A DNA stretch of 64,000 bases from Bacteroidales bacterium (GTDB lineage Bacteria > Bacteroidota > Bacteroidia > Bacteroidales > UBA12077). The DNA is taken from NCBI GenBank assembly GCA_030637515.1, contig DAOWGM010000002.1, positions 18,070 through 82,069 of the forward strand, given 5' to 3'. The notes beneath the pieces are model-generated. The model made no database searches and was not told where the DNA came from. It saw nothing but the letters and a program-made list of their open reading frames with translations. Below, piece by piece: positions 52,722-59,952 of this stretch. The position numbers and the translations under genes are program-made. The first letter of the stretch is position 1. Each line of letters starts with the position of its first letter.

Positions 52722-53924
52722 ATGAAGAGAGTATTTTTATTATTTATAAGCAATATAGTACTAATTAGCTTATTATTTGCACAAGAAGAAGTGAAGCAGG
52801 AAACAAAAAATCCTGAGTCAATTAGTGAAAGTATTTTTGATGATGAGAGTCAGGAAAAATTACATTTTGGTGGTTATGGTCAGATTGATTATAATCAACC
52901 ATTGAATGGAGGTTTTCGTGAGAATGGCATTTTAGATGTTCACCGATTAATTCTTTTTGCGGGATATCAATTTAACTCAAAAACAAAATTCATAACGGAA
53001 ATTGAATTCGAGCATGTTTCAGAGGTTTATATTGAGCAAGCGTACTTAAATTATCAACTTTTAGATAATATGTCGGTAAAAGGAGGTCTGATTTTAATTC
53101 CTATGGGAATTATAAATGAGTACCACGAACCACCATCATTTAATGGTGTAGAACGTCCAAATGTTGATAAGAATATTGTTCCAACTACTTGGAGAGAAAT
53201 TGGTTTAGGTATTGACGGTCGAATTAATGCGGCTGCTTTAAGATACCAAATCTATTTAGTTAATGGATTTAATGGTTATGATGGAGCTGGTACATTTAGA
53301 GGCTCTGATGGATTAAGAAAAGGGCGTCAGAAAGGTGCAGAGTCTTATATTAGCTCACCAAATTTAGCAGCCAAAGTTGATTTCTACGGTATTAGTGGAT
53401 TAAAACTTGGCTTATCAGGTTATTTTGGAAAATCACAATCAACTCTTTACGATGGTTTAGATGAAAGCGATAATGATGCAGTAGCAACAGCAGATTCTTC
53501 AGTTATTGGAATAAGCATGATAGGTTTAGATTATCGTTATTCAATCGCAGGATTCAATACTCGCGGACAATTTATTTATGGTAAATTTTCGAATGTAAAT
53601 GAATATAACATGTTTACAGGACAAGATTTGGGTGAATCTTTAATGGGATATTATGCAGAAGTTTCTTACGATATTTTTCATAATAATTCTTCGGTTAAAA
53701 ATGAATTAACTCCATTCTTTCGTTATGAAAAATATGATACACACAATTCAGTAGTTACTGGCATGACTGCAGATGATACGTATAATATGACTGAACTGTT
53801 TTTTGGTTTTGCATTCAAAATGGATCGTGGAGCAGCTTTTAAGGTAGATTATCAATTGTATAAAAATGCCGACGAAAGCAAATTTAATTCAATGTTAGAT
53901 ATGGGAATAGGTGTTTGGTTTTAA
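52722..53924 (+). CDS. Outer-membrane porin (OprO/OprP-like)
   Basis: 400 aa, signal peptide 1-20 (LISLLFAQ). It has the start FGGYGQIDYNQPLNGGF near 48-64 and the phosphate-selective-porin-like blocks HRLILFAGYQFNSKTKFITEIEFEHV in parts near 74-100, EQAYLNYQLLDNMSVKGGLILIPMG in parts, NEYHEPPSF near 136-144 and WREIGLGIDGRI. It ends with a terminal strand whose last residues are GIGVWF, with the aromatic C-terminus of barrels. Such porins are often paired with iron or phosphate stress genes. Here it precedes an FMN-binding protein (41 bp to the GTG start). Confidence 0.85.
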   Translation: MKRVFLLFISNIVLISLLFAQEEVKQETKNPESISESIFDDESQEKLHFGGYGQIDYNQPLNGGFRENGILDVHRLILFAGYQFNSKTKFITEIEFEHVSEVYIEQAYLNYQLLDNMSVKGGLILIPMGIINEYHEPPSFNGVERPNVDKNIVPTTWREIGLGIDGRINAAALRYQIYLVNGFNGYDGAGTFRGSDGLRKGRQKGAESYISSPNLAAKVDFYGISGLKLGLSGYFGKSQSTLYDGLDESDNDAVATADSSVIGISMIGLDYRYSIAGFNTRGQFIYGKFSNVNEYNMFTGQDLGESLMGYYAEVSYDIFHNNSSVKNELTPFFRYEKYDTHNSVVTGMTADDTYNMTELFFGFAFKMDRGAAFKVDYQLYKNADESKFNSMLDMGIGVWF

Positions 53925-53964
53925 CCAAACACTTTTTCATATAGTAAACCTAAAACTTGTAAAT

Positions 53965-54453
53965 GTGAATCGGTTTTTAATTTTTATTATTTTTCTGATT
54001 TCATCTGTAAATGTAATTGCTAATCCCCCGGAAGTATCTAAAAAGTTCGAAAAAGAACTTTCAAAACATTATGATTTAGAGTTTATTCATAAAAAAGAAA
54101 TTAAAGATCTTTCTAATGATAATGATTTGTTTTTTAGTGTTTATAAAGGTAATACGAAAGTGGGCTTGGTTGTGCTAACAACAGCAAAAGGGCGATTTGA
54201 TAAGTTTGATTACATGATTATTTATAACACGAATTATGAAATTGAACTGATTAAGATTTTAGTTTACAGATCAGATTACGGGGCAGAAATAACAGCTAAA
54301 AGATGGCTTAGTCAGTTTTATTCAAAACAAAAAGATAGCTTAAAATATGGGAGCGATATACAAGCTATTTCAGGAGCTACTTTTTCGGCAAATTCGTTAA
54401 CTAAGAATGTAAATAGAATAAATAAGATAATTAAAGAAAAATATAAAGATTAA
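53965..54453 (+). CDS. Secreted FMN-binding domain protein
   Basis: 162 aa from GTG 53965; this start gives a clean signal peptide (NRFLIFIIFLISSVNVIA). The longer reading from 53911 overlaps the porin gene and puts 18 residues ahead of it. The RnfG/NqrC-like FMN-binding fold ends in the motif AISGATFSANSLTKNVN near 136-152, where the Thr after GA is the usual covalent FMN site modified by ApbE. It therefore likely carries flavin outside the cytoplasm and passes electrons. No ApbE or NqrC partner is in the window. Paired with the porin, a periplasmic electron-transfer role is plausible. It overlaps the convergent TrmH/TrmJ-type gene by 4 bp. Confidence 0.78.
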   Translation: MNRFLIFIIFLISSVNVIANPPEVSKKFEKELSKHYDLEFIHKKEIKDLSNDNDLFFSVYKGNTKVGLVVLTTAKGRFDKFDYMIIYNTNYEIELIKILVYRSDYGAEITAKRWLSQFYSKQKDSLKYGSDIQAISGATFSANSLTKNVNRINKIIKEKYKD

Positions 54454-55139
54454 GGATTTTTGAAAGCTTCATTTATTTTATGTTCTATGGAAAGTAATAA
54501 ATGAATATCAGTTTCACCTAAAATCATTAATCGCTCCATTATTCGATTATAAATTGCAGAATCTTTTTTAAATCCAATGTCGTTTAAAATAATTTCAGTT
54601 TTTAGTTTTAATATATTTAATTCAGCCTGATCAGTTTTCTGAACAGGTTTTTTCTCTTCGACTTCAAGCATAGAAAGTGTGTATGCGTAAATCATTACTG
54701 ATTGTCCCAGATTCAATGATGGATAAGTTGTTTTCATTGGAACGCTGGTGATAATGTCGCAAAGCTTTAATTCTTCGTTGGTTAATCCACTTTCTTCACG
54801 ACCAAAAACAATAGCAAGGTTTTTAATTGAATTGGCTTTAGCTTTTATTAATTCATTAATCTTATTTGATGGATAGTAATCTTCATTTACTCTGCGCTTT
54901 TTTGCTGATGTTCCAATAATCCAATCAATATCTTTTGTTGCTTCTTTAAGAGAATCAAATTCCAGTGCATTTTCTAATATTTCATTAGAAGCATGTGCCA
55001 ACCAACTTGCTTTCTCGTCGAGATGTGCTTTTGTATTAACTAGTCGAAGAGATGAAAATCCCATAGTTTTTATGGCGCGTGCAGCTGCACCCACATTTTC
55101 AGGTACTGCTGGTTCAACAAGTATAAAGTGAATTTGCAT
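54450..55139 (-). CDS. TrmH/TrmJ-type RNA 2'-O-methyltransferase
   Basis: 229 aa of the SpoU (SPOUT) class. Motif 1 is ILVEPAVPENVGAAARAIKTMGF near 6-28 (in part: PENVGAAARAIKTMGF), motif 2 is AIVFGREESGLTNEEL near 109-124 and motif 3 is SLNLGQSVMIYAYTL near 142-156. The knotted SAM-binding fold is complete. The close fit to PENVGAAARA and the C-terminal helix (KTEIILNDIGF, MERLMILGETD) points to TrmJ, which methylates C/U32 of tRNA, but other SpoU members cannot be excluded. No partner gene is adjacent. Confidence 0.85.
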   Translation of the reverse strand: MQIHFILVEPAVPENVGAAARAIKTMGFSSLRLVNTKAHLDEKASWLAHASNEILENALEFDSLKEATKDIDWIIGTSAKKRRVNEDYYPSNKINELIKAKANSIKNLAIVFGREESGLTNEELKLCDIITSVPMKTTYPSLNLGQSVMIYAYTLSMLEVEEKKPVQKTDQAELNILKLKTEIILNDIGFKKDSAIYNRIMERLMILGETDIHLLLSIEHKINEAFKNP

Positions 55140-55191
55140 ATTTAGATTAATGTTACGAGTTAAAAGTTTTAAGACATTTTTTTATCCTAAA

Positions 55192-55259
55192 TGTCATTCC
55201 GGGCGACGACCCGGAATCTCAAATTTATAAAAAGATTCCCAGTCAAGCTGGGAATGACA
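55192..55259. repeat. Interspersed palindromic repeat, copy 1
   Basis: A 68-bp element with terminal inverted repeats TGTCATTCC (55192-55200) and GGAATGACA (55251-55259). Inside are two hairpins, CCGGG/CCCGG (55199-55214) and CCCAG/CTGGG. It lies between two minus-strand genes. A related element with the same ends is at 57329-57403. Confidence 0.85.
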
Positions 55260-55268
55260 ATTCAATTT

Positions 55269-55949
55269 TTAATTATTTAAATTTAATTGATAATTAATAG
55301 CTTCGTTAATAAAACTATTGAATGGATACAAAGCTTTAAAAACTTCACTTATTTCATCTGCAAATTTGTCTGATGTTACTATATCTTCAGAAATATTTTT
55401 AGATACAATATAATGCTTATACCTTAATAGATCAATATCCTCAAAATCTTTTGGGAAGCCTTTTGGAGCTGTTTTTAATTTGTCATCCTTTAAAATTTCT
55501 TTAAAATACTTTTTAAAATTTTCATCCTTTAAAATCTTTTTAAACTCTTCGGTATTTTCGAAAATCTCAGTACGAACAGCTTTTAACTTGTCGGATGCGG
55601 GCATATAAATTCCACCTGCTAAAAAGCAATTTCCCGGTTCAATATGGATGTAATATCCTGCATTTCCTGCACTTTTTCCGCCCGGAACAATAAATCCTCC
55701 AAAATTAGTTTTATAAGGCGATTTATCTTTTGAAAACCTTACATCACGGTTTATTCTGAAAATACACTTTTTAGGTTCAATGTTTTTTACAGAAGAATCA
55801 AATTGAGCTATTTCTGCAATTGTGTGTGCAAGAAATTGTTCAAATTCCTTTTTTACAAGTTGATAAGCTGGCTTATTTTCATGAAACCATTCTTTATAAT
55901 TGTTTTCTTTAAGGTCAGATAAAAACTGAAGTAGATTTTTACTTAACAT
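55269..55949 (-). CDS. DUF2461 family protein
   Basis: 226 aa. The conserved start LQFLSDLKENNYKEWFHENKPAY (about 7-29) and the mid block CIFRINRDVRFSKDKSPYKTNFGG (about 63-86, in part: FRINRDVRFSKDKSPYK) followed by GYYIHIEPGNCFLAGGIYMP (in part) are DUF2461 marks. Function is not established; members occur widely in bacteria and fungi. No signal peptide, so cytosolic. It follows repeat copy 1 downstream and is divergent from pepT. A TATCTTTG -7 box lies upstream (55979-55972, minus strand). Confidence 0.87.
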   Translation of the reverse strand: MLSKNLLQFLSDLKENNYKEWFHENKPAYQLVKKEFEQFLAHTIAEIAQFDSSVKNIEPKKCIFRINRDVRFSKDKSPYKTNFGGFIVPGGKSAGNAGYYIHIEPGNCFLAGGIYMPASDKLKAVRTEIFENTEEFKKILKDENFKKYFKEILKDDKLKTAPKGFPKDFEDIDLLRYKHYIVSKNISEDIVTSDKFADEISEVFKALYPFNSFINEAINYQLNLNN

Positions 55950-56067
55950 AATTTTATAAATTTAAGATTATCAAAGATAAATTATTTTCAAAACAAGATA
56001 TTATCAATTCAGATGATAATTCATATATCTTTACAATCAAATAGGATAAAAGGTTTAAATATAGAAG

Positions 56068-57294
56068 ATGAAACAAGAAATTTTAAATAGATTTTTACGA
56101 TATGTTCAGATTGATACTCAGTCGGATGAGCATTCAAAAACATACCCAAGCACAAAAAAACAATTTGATTTAGCCAATTTGCTTGTTAAGGAGTTAAAAG
56201 AAATCGGGATGGAAGAGGTGGAAGTTGACAAGCACGGATATGTTACAGCGACTTTACCATCGAATATCGAAAAAGAAATTCCTGTTATTGGGTTTTTAGC
56301 TCATATGGATACAGCTCCAGATATGAATGGTACAAAAGTACGACCACAGGTTTTTGAAAATTATGATGGAGAAGATATTATCATAAATAAAGAATTAAAT
56401 GTTAGCTTATTGATTGAGGAATTTCCGGAGTTAAAAGAGTATAAAGGTCAAACAATAATTACGGCAAGCGGGAAAACCCTATTAGGTGCTGATGATAAAG
56501 CAGGAATTGCAGAAATTATGATAGCAATGGAGTTTTTAATTAAGAATCCAGAAATTGAACATGGAACTATCAAAGTTGCTTTTACACCTGATGAGGAAAT
56601 AGGAAAAGGAGTTGATCGTTTTGATGTGAAGAAATTTGGAGCTGATTATGCTTACACTCTGGATGGTGGACCTATCGGAGAAATGGAATACGAAAATTTT
56701 AATGCTGCTGGTATTTCAATACAAATTCAAGGACGAAATATCCATCCCGGATATGCGAAGGGGAGAATGATTAATGCCATACTTGTAGCTTCTGAATTAA
56801 ATGATATGCTACCGATTGAGCAGCGTCCCGAATTAACTGAGAATTACGAAGGATTTTTTCATATTATCAGATTTATGGGAACAGTAGAAACTGCTGAGAT
56901 ACATTATATTATTCGTGATCATGATAAAGAAAAGTTTGAGCAAAAGAAGGAATTTATGAAGGATGTGATAAGCCTGATAAATAAAAAGTATGGAAAAGAA
57001 GTAGCGAAATATAAACTTGAAGATCAGTATAATAATATGCGCGAAAAGATCGAACCTGTTTTTCATATTGTAGAGCAAGCAAAAGAAGCTATGATTGAAT
57101 TAGGTATTACTCCAGATATAAAACCAATTCGTGGAGGAACCGATGGAGCAAGACTTTCCTATATGGGTTTGCCATGCCCAAACTTATTTACTGGAGGACA
57201 TAATTATCATGGTAAGCATGAGTTTATTCCATTGGAATCGATGGAAAAGGCAGTTCAGGTTATTTTAAAGATTATTGAAAGATCAACTAAGTAG
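56068..57294 (+). CDS. pepT: Peptidase T (tripeptide aminopeptidase)
   Basis: 408 aa M20B di-zinc peptidase that removes the N-terminal residue from tripeptides in the cytosol. It has YVQIDTQSDEHSKTYPST near 12-29, GFLAHMDTAPDMNGT near 74-88 with the first zinc His, LLGADDKAGIAEIM near 135-148 with Asp, and AFTPDEEIGKGVDRFDV near 170-186 with catalytic Glu. HPGYAKGRMINA near 229-240 and the GGTDGARLSYMG block near 350-361 complete the site. Length and motif spacing are normal. A TATCTTTA box at 56026-56033 may be its -7 element. Confidence 0.95.
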   Translation: MKQEILNRFLRYVQIDTQSDEHSKTYPSTKKQFDLANLLVKELKEIGMEEVEVDKHGYVTATLPSNIEKEIPVIGFLAHMDTAPDMNGTKVRPQVFENYDGEDIIINKELNVSLLIEEFPELKEYKGQTIITASGKTLLGADDKAGIAEIMIAMEFLIKNPEIEHGTIKVAFTPDEEIGKGVDRFDVKKFGADYAYTLDGGPIGEMEYENFNAAGISIQIQGRNIHPGYAKGRMINAILVASELNDMLPIEQRPELTENYEGFFHIIRFMGTVETAEIHYIIRDHDKEKFEQKKEFMKDVISLINKKYGKEVAKYKLEDQYNNMREKIEPVFHIVEQAKEAMIELGITPDIKPIRGGTDGARLSYMGLPCPNLFTGGHNYHGKHEFIPLESMEKAVQVILKIIERSTK

Positions 57295-57328
57295 TATTTG
57301 CAATAACCATTAATTATTAAAATAATAC

Positions 57329-57403
57329 TGTCATTCCCGGCTTGACCGGGAATCTTTTTTAGGCGAGATTCCGGATACCCGCTTCGCTGCTTCCGGAATG
57401 ACA
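57329..57403. repeat. Interspersed palindromic repeat, copy 2
   Basis: A 75-bp element with the same terminal inverted repeats as copy 1 (TGTCATTCC at 57329-57337, GGAATGACA at 57395-57403). It contains CCCGG/CCGGG hairpin arms and a second stem with TTCCGGA. It lies in the 129-bp convergent gap between pepT and the membrane-protein gene and could act as a transcription terminator. Confidence 0.85.
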
Positions 57404-57423
57404 TTTGGATTTACATTTTTATT

Positions 57424-57855
57424 TTACTCTTCGTTAATTGTGGATTTCTCTGTCCATGATATAAAGTAGGATGGAAGTATATGTGCCAGATAAAGCAAGG
57501 ATACCACTAAAACCATATTAACCTGTATTTCTAAAAGGGTATAAATCATAAATAAAGATAAAGTAATAACCGTAAATACAGAATAAGAGAATCTGAGCGA
57601 TTGGTTAGTTAATTGAATTTCACGTTCATCTAATTTGTCTGTTGATTTATGAGTAAAATTCCATATTCCTGTTCTACCGAAATATAATATATAGCTGATA
57701 AGAAGAATAGCGAATGGAATTAGTTCAAGAATGATAAATTTTTTTGGTATTATCCCCGTTCTTATAAATTCAAAAAAAAGAACTATAGCAACAAGGCTTT
57801 TGAAATTAATAATAATTCCAATTCTTCTAATTTGTTTTGTGTGTTTAAATTTCAT
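57424..57855 (-). CDS. Small four-helix membrane protein, partner of the XRE regulator
   Basis: 143 aa with four hydrophobic helices (about 13-33, 40-60, 90-110 and 115-135). A cytoplasmic loop has KLDEREIQLTNQSLRFSYSVF, in which DERE-x-Q-L-x-x-x-x-L-R-x-S/A-Y is shared with small Bacteroidota membrane proteins that follow an HTH regulator; no name can be given. It starts 2 bp after the regulator stop and should be co-transcribed with it. Such pairs are widespread and their function is not known. Confidence 0.7.
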   Translation of the reverse strand: MKFKHTKQIRRIGIIINFKSLVAIVLFFEFIRTGIIPKKFIILELIPFAILLISYILYFGRTGIWNFTHKSTDKLDEREIQLTNQSLRFSYSVFTVITLSLFMIYTLLEIQVNMVLVVSLLYLAHILPSYFISWTEKSTINEE

Positions 57856-57857
57856 GA

Positions 57858-58118
57858 CTAATCTAATTTTGATTTATACTTTTCAATTATTAATTCGCTT
57901 AATGGCTTTAACTGTTCTGTAGAAAAAATAAGGTCTACGGGTAATCCGAATACTTCACTGATTCTGAATGCAAGATCCAAGCTTGGATTATATTCTTCTC
58001 TTTCTAAATAACCAACGGTTTGAAAGTTAACTCCAATTTTTTCGGCTAAATCTACTCTGCTTAAGCCCTTTTCTTTTCGTAGTACAGCTATTCTGTTATA
58101 TATTTTCCTTGCTTTCAT
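57858..58118 (-). CDS. XRE-family HTH transcriptional regulator
   Basis: 86 aa from the ATG at 58118; the longer ORF back to 58163 adds 15 residues that overlap the operator-like repeat and lack HTH character. The helix-turn-helix is LSRVDLAEKIGVNFQTVGYLEREEYNPSLDLAFRISEVFG (in parts, about 18-57), typical of short XRE repressors of the YozG-like type. It probably represses its own transcript, which includes the membrane protein gene. Confidence 0.85.
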   Translation of the reverse strand: MKARKIYNRIAVLRKEKGLSRVDLAEKIGVNFQTVGYLEREEYNPSLDLAFRISEVFGLPVDLIFSTEQLKPLSELIIEKYKSKLD

Positions 58119-58137
58119 GTTGTAAACATAATACAAA

Positions 58138-58155
58138 TGTTGTATATATGCAACA
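58138..58155. promoter_or_regulatory. Candidate operator of the XRE regulator
   Basis: TGTTGTATATATGCAACA is a near-perfect 18-bp palindrome (one mismatch pair). A second, weaker TTGTA/TACAA repeat lies at 58120-58136. They sit 2-37 bp upstream of the regulator's ATG, where autorepressor sites are usual. Confidence 0.6.
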
Positions 58156-58246
58156 AAATGCATGAAAAATATAACAAGAACTTAATGATTAGATTTTTTG
58201 TGCCTGATAATCAGGACGTAGAATTTGTAAAGAATAAGGGAGAAAA

Positions 58247-59326
58247 TTATTTTTCCGATCTTAAATTATTTAATTTCCCTGAGAATGTTTTCCATAATTC
58301 AAGATGGAACTGATAGCTTTTATGATCAATTAAAATTTGTTTTCCTGCCTTTAATTCATCATTTGATTTTTTTCTGTATTTAATCTCAGGGTTGTGCAAA
58401 TAAGTTCCTTCCGGGTGAAATTGTATCCCTAAAACATTTTGGTATTTATTGTGTTTAATTGCTTCAATAATTTTACCATCAATAGAAGTTGCAATTACTT
58501 CTAAGTTTTTTCCTAATTCCTCTATTGCCTGATGGTGATTACTATAAACTAATGGGATCTTATTTTCACTATAATTTTCAGCAATTGGGCTTTGATTGCT
58601 AATTTTAATCTCATGAAAATTACCTGAAAATAAAGTTGAATCAATAACTAAATTATTGTTGTAATTTCTGTGTTGTTTGTTATTGTTTGTTGCCAAAACC
58701 TCTTCAACAAAATTTAAATTATATACTTCACTTGGAATATCTTGCATCATTGTTCCTCCGGTTGCGATATTCATTGTTTGCATTCCTAAACAAATAGCAT
58801 AAACAGTATAATCAGGGTTTTCTTCCAACAAGGGAATATATTCAGGATTCTGAGAACCTCCTAACAAATGAAACAAGAATGAAGCTTCAAAGTAGTGCCT
58901 GTAAGGATCTGTCATTCGGGTTGTCAGATTCATCTGCTCACCATAAATAGCCGGTGGTAAATCAGGCCCTCCAAAAAAGAAAACTCCATTACTGTTTTTA
59001 AATAAGTTAGTATAAGTATCAGTACAATTATTTTTCTGATAAAGCTGATCTGGAATAATATCAGCATTTACTTCTTTTAGTTTAATGTATGGATAAGCAT
59101 TGTTTTCAAGAAATGCTGTTGATTTTGAATAATCGTAAGCTTCGTTTTCGTGATAAACTCCAATAATTTTCAGGTTCTCAATGTTTACTATTTCGTTGTC
59201 TATTAAATAAGTAAATAATTTCAGATTGTATTCAGTAGGATGAACAAATATCAATGTGTTTTCCTGTGATTTCAAAGAAAATAAGATAACAACTGAGAAG
59301 AAAAATATTAAAAGAAGCTTTTTCAT
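58247..59326 (-). CDS. Secreted class-I glutamine amidotransferase-like (peptidase C26) protein
   Basis: 359 aa with a Sec signal peptide (MKKLLLIFFFSVVILFSLKS). The class-I amidotransferase fold shows GGPDLPP near 119-125, the nucleophile Cys in YAICLGMQTMNIATGG near 171-186, and the His-Glu pair in GIQFHPEGTY near 299-308. This matches gamma-glutamyl-gamma-aminobutyrate hydrolase (PuuD)-like proteins, but export to the periplasm is unusual for them, so another peptide substrate is possible. Monocistronic. Confidence 0.75.
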   Translation of the reverse strand: MKKLLLIFFFSVVILFSLKSQENTLIFVHPTEYNLKLFTYLIDNEIVNIENLKIIGVYHENEAYDYSKSTAFLENNAYPYIKLKEVNADIIPDQLYQKNNCTDTYTNLFKNSNGVFFFGGPDLPPAIYGEQMNLTTRMTDPYRHYFEASFLFHLLGGSQNPEYIPLLEENPDYTVYAICLGMQTMNIATGGTMMQDIPSEVYNLNFVEEVLATNNNKQHRNYNNNLVIDSTLFSGNFHEIKISNQSPIAENYSENKIPLVYSNHHQAIEELGKNLEVIATSIDGKIIEAIKHNKYQNVLGIQFHPEGTYLHNPEIKYRKKSNDELKAGKQILIDHKSYQFHLELWKTFSGKLNNLRSEK

Positions 59327-59365
59327 TTTATGAGATTTAAAAATTAAAAGATAAATGTACTGTTT

Positions 59366-59887
59366 TTAAAAATCAGATTTTAATAAGAAATAAATTAAAC
59401 AATCCTGGATTGTATTATTTTTAATTACGGCATCTCTCAATCTGGCTTCTTCTCTGAATCCACATTTTGTCATAACTCTTATAGATGCAATGTTAGATTC
59501 GAATACATGAGCATATAAACGTATAATGTCAAAAGTGTTAAAAGAATATTCAATCATAGCTTTAAGAGATTTTGTAGCGATTCCTTTATTCCAGTATTTT
59601 TCACCAAGCCAGTAACCAATTTCAGCACTTTTTCTAAAAATATCTTCTTGTTTTATCAAACCTATTCCGCCAACGGCAGATCCTTTGTATTCAATGGCAA
59701 AATTAGTTGTTGGATTCTCATTTTTGACCATTCCGATCCATTGTTTTGCCGCCATTTCAGTATATGGATAAGGAAAAGAATCTCGAAGATTGTCATGGAT
59801 TTTCTTATTATTGGCATTTTTAGCAAGCGATTTTACATCTTTTTCTTGCCAGTTACGAAGTATTATGTTTCCAAGATGAATTATCAT
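59366..59887 (-). CDS. GNAT-family N-acetyltransferase (RimJ/RimL-like)
   Basis: 173 aa GNAT fold. The acetyl-CoA-binding stretch is AEIGYWLGEKYWNKGIATKSLKAMIEYSF (about 86-114, in part: GEKYWNKGIATKSL) with the R/Q-x-x-G-x-G/A-like loop, and the later helix region ESNIASIRVMTKCGFREEARLRDAVI (in part: NIASIRVMTKCGF) is typical of RimJ/RimL members. Such enzymes acetylate protein N-termini or small amines; substrate unknown. Cytosolic. Confidence 0.83.
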   Translation of the reverse strand: MIIHLGNIILRNWQEKDVKSLAKNANNKKIHDNLRDSFPYPYTEMAAKQWIGMVKNENPTTNFAIEYKGSAVGGIGLIKQEDIFRKSAEIGYWLGEKYWNKGIATKSLKAMIEYSFNTFDIIRLYAHVFESNIASIRVMTKCGFREEARLRDAVIKNNTIQDCLIYFLLKSDF

Positions 59888-59915
59888 GTTAAGTGATATT
59901 TGAACAAGATAATAA

Positions 59916-59942
59916 AAAAATCAGGTTGTAAACCTGATTTTT
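59916..59942. terminator. Intrinsic terminator after the DUF3857 pair
   Basis: Arms 59916-59927 and 59931-59942 (AAAAATCAGGTT/AACCTGATTTTT) pair perfectly across a 3-nt loop and flanking A/T runs. It lies 10 bp beyond the stop of the minus-strand gene at 59953 and ends that transcript. Confidence 0.85.
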
Positions 59943-59952
59943 GTGGTTATTA

